From an uncultured bacterium (GTDB taxonomy: Bacteria; Cyanobacteriota; Vampirovibrionia; Gastranaerophilales; Gastranaerophilaceae): DNA of 58,832 nt. Under the pieces are notes generated by a model. That model did no database searches. It saw only the letters and a program-made list of their open reading frames with translations, and was not told where the DNA came from. The stretch spans positions 1-58,832 of the forward strand of contig CACZSH010000008.1 of NCBI GenBank assembly GCA_902783785.1, in the 5' to 3' direction. A program made the translations under genes and the position numbers. Positions 27,097 through 35,599 of this stretch are shown in pieces (the first letter of the stretch is position 1; each line of letters begins with the position of its first letter).

Positions 27097-29391
27097 ATGT
27101 CATATGGATTTCCGTTTGAACTGGATGATTTTCAAAAAGATGCAGTAAATTATATTGATGAAGGTAAAAGTGTTGTTGTTTGTGCCCCAACTGGTGCGGG
27201 GAAAACAGTTATAGCCGAACATGCTGTCCATAAAGCTCTTGAAAATGGAACAAGAGTATTTTATACAACACCTCTTAAGGCACTTTCTAATCAAAAATTT
27301 AACGATTTTGGTACAAAATATGGTTATGATAAAGTAGGTCTTTTAACAGGTGATACATCTATTAATAGAGGCGGACAAATTGTTGTTATGACAACGGAAG
27401 TTTTTAGAAACATGCTTTATGGTACAAACTTTGGTGATGTTGCTGACAATTTGAAAAATGTGAAATATGTTGTTCTTGATGAAGTTCATTATATGAATGA
27501 TGAAGAAAGAGGTACTGTTTGGGAAGAAAGTATCATTTACTGTCCTGTAAATATTCAAATAATAGCTCTTTCTGCAACAGTTCAAAATGCTCAAGAACTT
27601 ACTGATTGGATAAATACGGTGCATTCTGAGACAAAACTTGTTAATACAGATTTTAGACCTGTGCCTTTAAGATTTTATTATTTTGATTCTTCTCAACCGA
27701 ATAGAATTTTGCCTCTTTTATCACCCGGTGGAGGGTTAAATAAAAAAATTCAACCGGAGAAAAAGCAATTTGGTCGTAAGAAGACTCCTCAAAGAAGTGT
27801 TGTAAAAGACATTATTAGAAATCTTCATGACCAAAATATGCTTCCTGCAATTTATTTTACATTTTCTCGCAAGAAATGTGATGAACAAATGGAAAGATGT
27901 GCTAATTTATGCCTTGTTACTCCTGATGAGCAAAGACAAATAAAAGAAATTGTCGACGAATATTTAATTGATAACTATTATTTGGCAAAAAATAAACACT
28001 TAGATTATTTATATTGCGGTGTAGCCTCCCACCATGCCGGACTTCTTCCTGCATGGAAAGTGTTAGTTGAAAAATTATTTCAAAAAGGTTTAATCAAGGT
28101 TGTATTTGCTACTGAAACTCTTGCGGCAGGAATTAATATGCCGGCTCGTTCAACTGTTATAAGTTCTATTAGTAAAAGAACAGATAGCGGACACAGAATG
28201 CTTACAGCAAGTGAATTTTTGCAAATGTCAGGTCGTGCCGGAAGAAGAGGAATGGATGAAGTAGGTTATGTTACTATTGTCGGAACACCTTTTCAATCTC
28301 CGGATGAAGTAAGAGATTTGGTACTTAGCGATGCAAATCCTCTTGAAAGCAGATTTACTCCAAGATATTCCATGGTTTTAAACTTGCTTCAAAGATTTAA
28401 TTTAGATGAAGCTAAACAGCTTATTTTAAAAAGTTTTGGATATTTTTCTTCGTCTTCAAGACTTACTCCTCTTTTAGAACAAAAGGAACATTTTGTATCT
28501 AATATTGAGAGAATTAATGATTTTAAATGTTATAAAAAACTTACAACTAAAGATTTAATCGAATATAACAAAGTTCGAAGTATATATGTTCAAAACAGGG
28601 AAACTTTTAAAAAAATAAAAAAACAAGAAGCAAAGGCTAAACGTGCTTTGACTGAAGATGCAATTAAGTTTGGAGAAGAAACTAAGGCTATGTTACATAA
28701 AATGCAAAGCTTTCCTTGTGATGCTTGTAAGTTGTATAAAAAACACATGAAAGATATAGAAATTTTAGAAAGATATACTTCTCGCTTAAATAAATTAGAT
28801 AAAGAAATTGAAAAACAAAAAGATATTTTTTGGAATAATTTCTTAGCAAATAGAGCTGTTTTAGTTGAATTTGGATACTTAAAAGATGATTATCCGACTG
28901 AAATCGGAAAAACAGTTTCTCAAATAAGAGCAGAAAATGAATTGTTTTTGTCAGAAATAATTTTTTCTGATATTTTAAACGAACTTTCGCCTGCAGAATT
29001 AGCTTCTGTTATATGTGCCGTTACTACAGAAGAACTCAGAACAGAAAATTATTCTGTATTGCCTCTTTCTCATAAAGTCAGAAAGGTCATTAATAAAATA
29101 AGAGATATAAGAAAGAAAATTGATAGAGTTCAAAAAGAGCATGGAGTTGAAACAGTAATGAATATTAACCCGTATTATTCTGCTTTGATTGAAATGTGGG
29201 TTAATGGTGCAGAATGGGATAGTATTGTTAATGAAACGGATAAAGGTGAAGGCGATATTGTTCGTGTATTTAAAAGAACTATTGATGTTTTAAGACAATT
29301 ATGTACGGTTGATAATGTACCTCAAGAAGTGGTTTTCACCGCTCGTGAAGCTATAGATTTAATCAATAGAGAACCTATTGACGTTGATTAA
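27097..29391 (+). CDS. Ski2-like DExH-box RNA helicase
   Basis: 764 residues. Walker A APTGAGKT at 30-37, TTPLKALSNQK, DEVH at 128-131, SATVQNAQELTDWI, HHAGLLPAWK, ATETLAAGINMPAR and QMSGRAGRRGMDEVGYV are the ordered Ski2/Mtr4 motifs. A coiled-coil insert with CDAC follows and a C-terminal helical (DSHCT-like) domain ends it. Homologues in cyanobacteria and chloroplasts (ISE2 type) take part in RNA processing. A role in RNA decay or rRNA maturation is likely here. SD AGGAG precedes the ATG. Confidence 0.9.
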   Translation: MSYGFPFELDDFQKDAVNYIDEGKSVVVCAPTGAGKTVIAEHAVHKALENGTRVFYTTPLKALSNQKFNDFGTKYGYDKVGLLTGDTSINRGGQIVVMTTEVFRNMLYGTNFGDVADNLKNVKYVVLDEVHYMNDEERGTVWEESIIYCPVNIQIIALSATVQNAQELTDWINTVHSETKLVNTDFRPVPLRFYYFDSSQPNRILPLLSPGGGLNKKIQPEKKQFGRKKTPQRSVVKDIIRNLHDQNMLPAIYFTFSRKKCDEQMERCANLCLVTPDEQRQIKEIVDEYLIDNYYLAKNKHLDYLYCGVASHHAGLLPAWKVLVEKLFQKGLIKVVFATETLAAGINMPARSTVISSISKRTDSGHRMLTASEFLQMSGRAGRRGMDEVGYVTIVGTPFQSPDEVRDLVLSDANPLESRFTPRYSMVLNLLQRFNLDEAKQLILKSFGYFSSSSRLTPLLEQKEHFVSNIERINDFKCYKKLTTKDLIEYNKVRSIYVQNRETFKKIKKQEAKAKRALTEDAIKFGEETKAMLHKMQSFPCDACKLYKKHMKDIEILERYTSRLNKLDKEIEKQKDIFWNNFLANRAVLVEFGYLKDDYPTEIGKTVSQIRAENELFLSEIIFSDILNELSPAELASVICAVTTEELRTENYSVLPLSHKVRKVINKIRDIRKKIDRVQKEHGVETVMNINPYYSALIEMWVNGAEWDSIVNETDKGEGDIVRVFKRTIDVLRQLCTVDNVPQEVVFTAREAIDLINREPIDVD

Positions 29392-29405
29392 TATTTATTT
29401 TAGAC

Positions 29406-29426
29406 TTTGTAACGAAATATTACAAA
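29406..29426. promoter_or_regulatory. TTTGTAA-N7-TTACAAA palindrome, possible operator
   Basis: TTTGTAA at 29406-29412 and TTACAAA at 29420-29426 form a perfect 7-bp dyad with a 7-base centre, 78 bases before the ATG at 29505. A nearly identical element with the same spacing lies at 33938-33958, before another orphan gene. It could also be a weak hairpin ending the helicase transcript, but it is AT-rich and lacks an adjacent T-run. Confidence 0.45.
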
Positions 29427-29504
29427 ATTATTTTTCATGTATCAATAAATTTTATCAAAAATCCTTTATATACATGTGTTAGTGTAGTAAGGGAAATAAA
29501 TTTT

Positions 29505-30122
29505 ATGGCAATTCAAGCAATCAATCAAGCAACTCAAATGCCTAAAGCTAATACCCAACAAAATGTTAATTTTAATGGGTTTTTAGATAGTAAAGCATTT
29601 GAAGCAGTTGCAGAATTTGCAGGAAAGAATTCAGCAACATTTAATGCTGCTTCTTCATTATTAATGGCTGGTGTCTTAAGACCTGCAGCTATTATGGCTT
29701 TACCTGCAAAAGACGAACAAGAACAAAAAAATAAAGGTATTGCAGCAGCTCACGCTATTGCATCAGGTTTAATCGGTTTTGCAATTACTTCTACAGTTAT
29801 GAAACCGATTTCAGCAGGTTTAAGTAAAGTAATGGGTAATACAGAAAAATATTTACCAAAATTACATGAAAAAATGCAACAAAACCCATTATTAGAAAAA
29901 AATGTTAAAAAAGTAATGCAGTTTGGTCCAGATATTATTTTAGCTGTACCAAGAGCATTATTGACTTCAAAATTATCTCACGTTGTTGAAGGTGCTTTAT
30001 TTGGTAAAAAGAAAAAAGCTGCAAAAGCTGAAGCAGCTGCTCCTCAATTGGCAGCTCAACCTGTTCAACAAGTTCAATCTGAACGTCCTGTTTTAGATGG
30101 TTTTAAAGGAGGTAGCAAATAA
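29505..30122 (+). CDS. Lineage-specific protein with NVNFNG motif (first of pair)
   Basis: I know no family for this 205-residue protein. The N-terminus is polar and carries QNVNFNGFLD. Helical, Ala-rich hydrophobic segments follow (about 48-62 and 83-103), with KKKKAAKAEAAAPQ and a Gln/Pro tail. There is no Sec signal. The next gene begins within its stop codon (TAATG) and shares the VNFNG motif, so the two are likely co-expressed and perhaps partners. SD AAGGGA is present. The NVNFNG motif may be a localisation or export tag; that is inference. Confidence 0.65.
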   Translation: MAIQAINQATQMPKANTQQNVNFNGFLDSKAFEAVAEFAGKNSATFNAASSLLMAGVLRPAAIMALPAKDEQEQKNKGIAAAHAIASGLIGFAITSTVMKPISAGLSKVMGNTEKYLPKLHEKMQQNPLLEKNVKKVMQFGPDIILAVPRALLTSKLSHVVEGALFGKKKKAAKAEAAAPQLAAQPVQQVQSERPVLDGFKGGSK

Positions 30123-30697
30123 TGAATATTTCACCTATTAATAGTGCAGTTACATCTCCTAAATCAAATGTAAATTTCAATGGTATTATGGATAAAATGG
30201 CAGAAGGCGTTGCTAAAGGCTATTCAAAAGTTGGTAATACGGATACTTTTTGTAAAGCAATGGATAAACTTGGCGGAAGTGATAAATTGATGCTTCACTT
30301 GTCAACTGCAAGTTCTGCTGTTACATCAGGTTTATACATTTACAAAAATTTAACTGATAAAAAGAAAACTAAAAATGAAAAAATAACTTCTGCTTTGAAC
30401 CAAGCTTTAACATTCGGTATTTCAACAGCATTGAGCTATGGTGTATCAAGTGCATTGGGTAAAGCTTCTAAAAACTTATGCGGTAAATTCGGTGAAGCAG
30501 TTTCAAAACGTGGTTATGACCAAAAGAAAATTGATATGTTAAAAGACGGTGCTAAAAATGCTATTGACTTAGTAGTATGTTCTTCTATCAACAGATTTGT
30601 TGTTCCGGTAGCTGTAACACCTGTTGCAAATAAATTAGGTGCAAAACTTTGTAACTATTTAGATGCGAAAGATGCAGCAAAAGCTGCTAAAGCTTAA
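30122..30697 (+). CDS. Lineage-specific protein with NVNFNG motif (second of pair)
   Basis: A 191-residue orphan opening MNISPIN and carrying KSNVNFNGIMD near residue 16. It has Ser/Ala-rich helices (SSAVTSGLYIYKNL; ALTFGISTALSYGVSSALG) that could be membrane-interacting, and an Ala/Lys tail. Translation is coupled to the preceding gene by TAATG overlap. Similar composition and the shared motif suggest the two are distant paralogues. A bidirectional terminator follows. Confidence 0.65.
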   Translation: MNISPINSAVTSPKSNVNFNGIMDKMAEGVAKGYSKVGNTDTFCKAMDKLGGSDKLMLHLSTASSAVTSGLYIYKNLTDKKKTKNEKITSALNQALTFGISTALSYGVSSALGKASKNLCGKFGEAVSKRGYDQKKIDMLKDGAKNAIDLVVCSSINRFVVPVAVTPVANKLGAKLCNYLDAKDAAKAAKA

Positions 30698-30737
30698 TTA
30701 TTAATTAAAAACTAAACTTATTACACACACTATAGAG

Positions 30738-30772
30738 AAAAGAGAGCCGATTATAAAATCGGTTCTCTTTTT
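30738..30772. terminator. Bidirectional terminator between the NVNFNG pair and dus
   Basis: AAAAGAGAGCCGATT at 30738-30752 pairs with AATCGGTTCTCTTTT (30757-30771) with one G-T pair and a 4-base loop, and T-runs occur on both strands. The dus stop codon lies within the stem, so the element probably ends both converging transcripts. Confidence 0.85.
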
Positions 30773-31731
30773 TGTTTTATTATATTCAAAATTTCGCATA
30801 TTTCTTTTAAATCTTCGCTTATCATTAATTTAGAGCGTAGTTTTGTTGCCTGATGAATTTTGTTTATGTAATGTGGATAAAATTTTCTCATAAATTTTAT
30901 TCCTGTGTTTTCTCCCCTCATTTCTATTTCATAATTTAGATGAGATATGGCTTGTTCTATTTTTTCTTCTATAGTTGGTGGAGAGAGTTTTTCTCCTGTT
31001 TTAAAATAATGTTCTATTCTATATATTAAACTCAAATCTCCCAAGGTGCCTCTTCCTATTGCAACCCCGTCTGCATGTGATTTTTCAAGACATTCTTCTG
31101 CTGATTCAATAGAATTTACGTCTCCGTTTGCAAAAACCGGGATATCCACGTTTTCTTTTAGTAGTCGAATTTTTTCCCAATCTGCTGTTCCTGAGTACAT
31201 TTGTGAGCGTGTCCTACCATGAATTGTTATAAATTCAGCTCCGGCTTCTTGCATTTGTTGTCCGAATTCTACGTAATTTAGTTCATCAAATGTATATCCA
31301 AGTCTGAATTTTACGCTTAGTGGTATATTTATTACTTCTTTTACAGCTTTTACTATTTCTGTTGCAAGTTGTGGGTTTCTCATTAAGGCGCAGCCATCTT
31401 GACCTTTTACTACTTTATTTACAGGACAACCCATGTTTATATCTATTATGTCTGCAAATTTTTCTAAATATTTTGCGGCTTCTGCCATCATCTCCGGCTT
31501 GTGTCCGCTAATTTGGTATGAAACAGGGCTACTTTTTTCATTTTTCTTTTCTATGATATTACCTTTGACTTGTCTTAAAAATTCTGAACTTATCATTTCT
31601 GTTGTAAGCAGTGATTCTTTAGTATAGTTACGTATTAAATCTCTCATCATAAAATCAGTAATCCCTGCCATTGGTGCCAGGGATACTTTAGTTTTTATTA
31701 GCTCTTTTATTCTATTATTATTGGTTCTCAT
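30751..31731 (-). CDS. dusB: tRNA-dihydrouridine synthase (DusB-like)
   Basis: FMN enzyme reducing uridine to dihydrouridine in the tRNA D-loop. Seen: APMAGITDFMMRDL, the catalytic-Cys region MGCPVNKVVKGQDGCALM, FRLGYTFDELNYVEF, the IHGRTRSQMYSG phosphate-binding segment, PVFANGDV and AIGRGTLGD. 326 residues is the normal length. It starts 14 bases inside the end of the secreted TPR gene, so the two are probably one transcript. DusB is chosen by overall pattern; the exact Dus type is less sure. Confidence 0.92.
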   Translation of the reverse strand: MRTNNNRIKELIKTKVSLAPMAGITDFMMRDLIRNYTKESLLTTEMISSEFLRQVKGNIIEKKNEKSSPVSYQISGHKPEMMAEAAKYLEKFADIIDINMGCPVNKVVKGQDGCALMRNPQLATEIVKAVKEVINIPLSVKFRLGYTFDELNYVEFGQQMQEAGAEFITIHGRTRSQMYSGTADWEKIRLLKENVDIPVFANGDVNSIESAEECLEKSHADGVAIGRGTLGDLSLIYRIEHYFKTGEKLSPPTIEEKIEQAISHLNYEIEMRGENTGIKFMRKFYPHYINKIHQATKLRSKLMISEDLKEICEILNIIKQKREPIL

Positions 31732-33856
31732 AGGCTTTTAAATCAATTATTCTCGATAAAGCATACGCTTTATACTCGTCATCGGTTTTATTTTCTTTTA
31801 CAAATTTTTTGTAATATGTTAGTGCTTGAGGATATTCATTTTTTGTATCATAAATTATTGCTATTAAATAGTTTGCAACTACTAGAGTAGGATTGTTTAC
31901 AAAAGATTTTTTATATTCTTCTATTGCTAAATCATAGTTCTTTTGTGTATCATAAATAAGCCCTCTGTAATAGTGCGCATATGCGTTATTTGGGTCTTCT
32001 GTAAGAACTTGGCTTATTATTTTTAACGCTTCTTCATGTTGGTTGTTGTTATATTTTTCGATAACTTTATTAATCAGTGTTATATTATTTTGTTCGATTA
32101 CTGATGCTAATAATTCTTTTGCTTTTTCGTTTTTAGAATTATATTTAATTGCATCTTGTAAATATATTTTAGCTGAAGTCCAATTTTCAAGTTCTGTATA
32201 TAGAACTCCTATATAGTATGCAATATCTGAATTTTTTGGAGTATATTCAAGCGCTTTTTTGTAATACTCAAGTGCTTGATTTATATTATTTAAACTTTTA
32301 TAGCATGCTGCAATTGCTAATGTTGTTTCTGCTGATTCAGGTTTTATTTCTAAATATATATCTAATGCTTGTTGATATTCATTGTTATTAAAATAGTTGC
32401 TAGCTTGAATGTATTTTTGGTTATTTACATCTTTACTAATTTCTTTTAAACGTTGTTGAACTTGTTGGTTCCCAGGAAATTTTTGTCTTGCTGCAATTAA
32501 AGTATTTACAGCTTCCGCATCATTTTTATTTTGGGCGTGTGCAAGAGCTATATTTATATATATTTCCGGATTTGAATCATATTTTAGTACTTCATCGTAA
32601 TACGTAAGAGCTTTAGCGGCATTGTCTGTTGCATGTAGTTCTTTTGCATAATTATATAATGTAGTTAAAGCTGATTGAGTTGGAGTTTGATTACCGTAAG
32701 ATATCAATTTTAATAATTCTGCAGGTGTTACTAAGTCAGCATTTAGAGTTATTAATCCTCTTTGAGCATTAATATTATTTCCATCTAGTTTTAATGCTTG
32801 TTGATAAGCTTCTGTTGCTTTTATTTTATTTTTACTTTTTAAGTATAAATTCCCAAGTAAACTATATGTATCAGCACTGTTTGGATTTATTTTTAAAGCC
32901 TTATTAAAGTATTCTATTGCTCTATTTGTATTATCTATATCTAAATAATAATTACCAAAGCTTCTTATTACAATTTCATTATTTGGGCTCATTGATTCGG
33001 CTTTTTTATAATAAGTTAAAGCTTCTTTTTCTTTTCCTTGTTTATGTAATACATTTGCTAAGTTCAAAATAGCATTTAAACTGTTTGGATTATCTTGCAT
33101 TTTTTTGCTATATAATTTTTCTAAATTAATCAATATGTACTTAGGATTTATTGATGTTTCAAGGGCTTTATTGAATTCATTTATAGCTAGATCTTCTTGA
33201 TTTGTTTTCATTAACATTTGAGCATAACTATTATGTAAACCGGAATCATCCTGTGCCACTTTTAATGCGTAGCTATAAAAATCACCTGCTCTTCTAAAAT
33301 TCCCTGTTCTGCTTTTAATGATATCTGCAATGTTTCTATTTGCATTTTTTATTATATTTGTATCACCGATTAAAGACGCTCTATAAAATTCATATGCGGC
33401 TGCTGCATAATCATTTAGTCCGTTATTTCTAATTTCATCTGCTTTTTTGTAGCGAGAATATGCTGATTTATCAAATTTTGTTTCTTCAAAACACTTTTCA
33501 AGATTGGTTTTTACATCTGCTGTTACTTGTGATGAAATTTGCATAGTTTGTGATGTCGCATATACTTCTAAATAAAATAATGCTGCACGATAGTCATTAG
33601 CAGCTTTTTCATAGTCTTTAAGAGTATTTATATAATAAGTTGCTCTATCTAAGTGTGAATTTATTAAACCTATTCTTGCAGAATTATCTAAGTTATTTAT
33701 TCTCATTGCTTTTTGGTATTCACCAATAGCATTTGTGTATCTGCATTGTTTTCTATATTGTTCTGCTAAGTTATAGTGCTCAGCAAATGTTCCTTCTGCA
33801 AAAACGTTTGGCGTAAATATTAGAATGCTTAATAGGGTTATTATAAACTTTTTCAT
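31718..33856 (-). CDS. Exported TPR-repeat protein
   Basis: 712 residues with a Sec signal (FIITLLSILIFTPNVFA, cut before EGTFAEHY) and then TPR units to the end (YTNAIGEYQKAMRINNLD, ALTYYKKAESMSPNNE, AIEYFNKALKINPNSAD, ATEAYQQALKLDGNN). It is probably periplasmic or surface-attached and may organise envelope complexes. SD CAGGAG precedes the ATG, and a TATAAT lies at 33895-33890. It is followed by dusB with a 14-base overlap, an unexpected pairing. Confidence 0.83.
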   Translation of the reverse strand: MKKFIITLLSILIFTPNVFAEGTFAEHYNLAEQYRKQCRYTNAIGEYQKAMRINNLDNSARIGLINSHLDRATYYINTLKDYEKAANDYRAALFYLEVYATSQTMQISSQVTADVKTNLEKCFEETKFDKSAYSRYKKADEIRNNGLNDYAAAAYEFYRASLIGDTNIIKNANRNIADIIKSRTGNFRRAGDFYSYALKVAQDDSGLHNSYAQMLMKTNQEDLAINEFNKALETSINPKYILINLEKLYSKKMQDNPNSLNAILNLANVLHKQGKEKEALTYYKKAESMSPNNEIVIRSFGNYYLDIDNTNRAIEYFNKALKINPNSADTYSLLGNLYLKSKNKIKATEAYQQALKLDGNNINAQRGLITLNADLVTPAELLKLISYGNQTPTQSALTTLYNYAKELHATDNAAKALTYYDEVLKYDSNPEIYINIALAHAQNKNDAEAVNTLIAARQKFPGNQQVQQRLKEISKDVNNQKYIQASNYFNNNEYQQALDIYLEIKPESAETTLAIAACYKSLNNINQALEYYKKALEYTPKNSDIAYYIGVLYTELENWTSAKIYLQDAIKYNSKNEKAKELLASVIEQNNITLINKVIEKYNNNQHEEALKIISQVLTEDPNNAYAHYYRGLIYDTQKNYDLAIEEYKKSFVNNPTLVVANYLIAIIYDTKNEYPQALTYYKKFVKENKTDDEYKAYALSRIIDLKAYENQ

Positions 33857-33937
33857 ATATTTGTTCTCCTGTTTATTATTAATTATTGTATTATAATAAT
33901 AATTTGATTAATATAGTTTTGTTGGGTATTTGTGTTT

Positions 33938-33958
33938 TTTGTAAACAAATGTAACAAA
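33938..33958. promoter_or_regulatory. TTTGTAA-N7-TAACAAA near-palindrome, possible operator
   Basis: TTTGTAA at 33938-33944 and TAACAAA at 33952-33958, the same arms and 7-base spacing as at 29406-29426. It lies between the divergent exported-TPR gene and the orphan gene starting at 34027. Confidence 0.4.
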
Positions 33959-34026
33959 AATATCACTTATTGAAATCGTGCAATTTAATTTGTTTTTATA
34001 TAAGTGTAGAAATAGAAGAGGTGTTT

Positions 34027-34551
34027 ATGGCATACGCTGGTGCTTTATGTTTATTACAAACTTATAAAATGCAAAAGACTGATTCTGATTACAAATTGAT
34101 GTCTTATCAAAATGAAATTGCAGATGCAGCGTATGATTCTAGTGCTATAAATAATCTATTTACTGCAAAAAAGGCTGAGTTGAGAGCGGCTTGCACAGTA
34201 AACACTTCTAATGATCATAAAAATGCTAATGGTCAAGCTATTTATAGTGACGATCATAGTTATGTTGCTAATGATAAATTATGTCAAGAGTATTACGTTA
34301 TTGATGAAACAGATGCTGATTTTGCTGATAATAGACAAAATGAGCAATATCAAGAAATATTAGCTGATTTAAATAATTGGTTAAATCATAAGCTTGCTGA
34401 TGTTCAAGCTGAAGAGCAAGTTTGGCAAACAAAATTAGAAAAAGAACAAGTAACAAATGCTATGTTACAAACAAATATTCAAAACTTTGAACAAATGGTT
34501 CAAAACAATATCGCTTCTTCGCACACATATCATGCTGGTGGCGGTCAATAA
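34027..34551 (+). CDS. Small orphan helical protein (start revised)
   Basis: 174 residues from the ATG at 34027 (MAYAGALCLLQTYKMQ), which has AGAGG 5 bases or so before it; an upstream in-frame TTG at 33970 has no such support. The protein is helical, with a coiled-coil C-terminal third (LADVQAEEQVWQTKLEKEQV, then Gln/Asn-rich) and a GGGQ end. It has no Sec signal. No family recognised. Its size, lack of signal and coiled coil would fit a substrate of a type III-like exporter, but nothing shows this. A GNRA-loop terminator follows. Confidence 0.6.
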   Translation: MAYAGALCLLQTYKMQKTDSDYKLMSYQNEIADAAYDSSAINNLFTAKKAELRAACTVNTSNDHKNANGQAIYSDDHSYVANDKLCQEYYVIDETDADFADNRQNEQYQEILADLNNWLNHKLADVQAEEQVWQTKLEKEQVTNAMLQTNIQNFEQMVQNNIASSHTYHAGGGQ

Positions 34552-34582
34552 TTATCTTCTATTTCATACAAAATTTAAAACT

Positions 34583-34604
34583 GAGGCGAAAGCCTCTTTT
34601 TTTT
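34583..34604 (+). terminator. Rho-independent terminator
   Basis: GAGGC at 34583-34587, loop GAAA, GCCTC at 34592-34596, then eight T. TATAAT follows 3 bases after the T-run. Confidence 0.88.
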
Positions 34605-34606
34605 GA

Positions 34607-34621
34607 TATAATTATTTTATG
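34607..34621 (+). promoter_or_regulatory. -10 box with leaderless start
   Basis: TATAAT at 34607-34612, 6 bases, ATG at 34619. No Shine-Dalgarno and no recognisable -35; the preceding terminator occupies the -35 position. Confidence 0.55.
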
Positions 34622-35599
34622 TTGAGTAATGGTGAAAAATTAGGCGCATTTATTGTTCCTACCGGTGTAGCTGCATCTATCGGAGGCTTTGCCGGTGATG
34701 CAAGTGTTTATGCCAAAAAATTTTCTAACATTTCTAAATTGATTGTTAATCCTAATGTTGTAAATGCTGGTTGTTTTTCCGGAATAAATGATAATATGTT
34801 TTATGTTGAGGGTTTTTCTTTAGATAGCTTTTTTAAAAAAGAAATTTCTATTTTGCCTTCAAATAATAATAAAATTGGTGTAATATTTGATAAATCTATT
34901 CCTCAAAAGGTGTTAAATATTCATATTAATACTATTAATGCTGTCAAAACTGTTTATGGCATTGATATTTATGGTTATGATGTTACCGAAAATGAAGTAG
35001 GTATAGACTTTTATATTAATGAATATAATATTTCTATCGGAACTGTTAATAATCTAGAAACTATTAAGAATTCTGCAAAAAGACTTTTATCTTGCGGATG
35101 TAATGCAATAGCAATTTGTTGTTTATTCAAGGATGGGGATGATGAAAATTATTCTTTAAATGGTGGAGTAGATCCTATTGGTGGAGTTGAGGCTATTGTT
35201 TCGCATTATGTTTCTAAGGAATTAAAAGTTCCTTGTGCACATTCTCCAGCTTTTTGTGACTATCAAATTTATTCAGATATAGTTGATAAACGTGCTTCTG
35301 CAGAATATATTACTCCAACTTTTTTACCTTGTGTTTTATTAGGGCTTAATAATGCGCCTAAAATTGTATCTTACTCAAAAAATTATATATCTTTAGATAA
35401 TTTAGACTATCTTGTTATGCCTCATAATTCTTTGGGTTCTATTCCTGTATTTGAAGCATTGAAAAATGGAATAACGATATTTTCCGTTAAAGAAAATTCG
35501 ACCGTATTAAATGTTACAAGTGATAATCTATTTAAAAATAGTGGTATTATTGTATTAGATACTTATGAGCAAGTTTTGGAGCAGGTAAAACTTTTATGA
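34619..35599 (+). CDS. DUF3326 family protein
   Basis: The 326-residue product opens with FIVPTGVAASIGGFAGDASVYAKKF (ends FIVPTG and GGFAGDA) and SKLIVNPNVVNAG, the hallmark start of DUF3326, a family I know mainly from cyanobacteria and plants' relatives and whose function is not established. Further segments are GGVDPIGGVEAIVSHYVS and LVMPHNSLGSIPVFEALKNG. It is cytosolic with no membrane span. The next gene overlaps it by 4 bases (ATGA). Confidence 0.75.
   Translation: MLSNGEKLGAFIVPTGVAASIGGFAGDASVYAKKFSNISKLIVNPNVVNAGCFSGINDNMFYVEGFSLDSFFKKEISILPSNNNKIGVIFDKSIPQKVLNIHINTINAVKTVYGIDIYGYDVTENEVGIDFYINEYNISIGTVNNLETIKNSAKRLLSCGCNAIAICCLFKDGDDENYSLNGGVDPIGGVEAIVSHYVSKELKVPCAHSPAFCDYQIYSDIVDKRASAEYITPTFLPCVLLGLNNAPKIVSYSKNYISLDNLDYLVMPHNSLGSIPVFEALKNGITIFSVKENSTVLNVTSDNLFKNSGIIVLDTYEQVLEQVKLL

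Noticed and set aside
29406-29426. The TTTGTAA palindrome as a cyanobacterial NtcA site
   Set aside because: NtcA sites are GTA-N8-TAC; here the spacing between GTA and TAC is 9 bases, and the second copy has no TAC.
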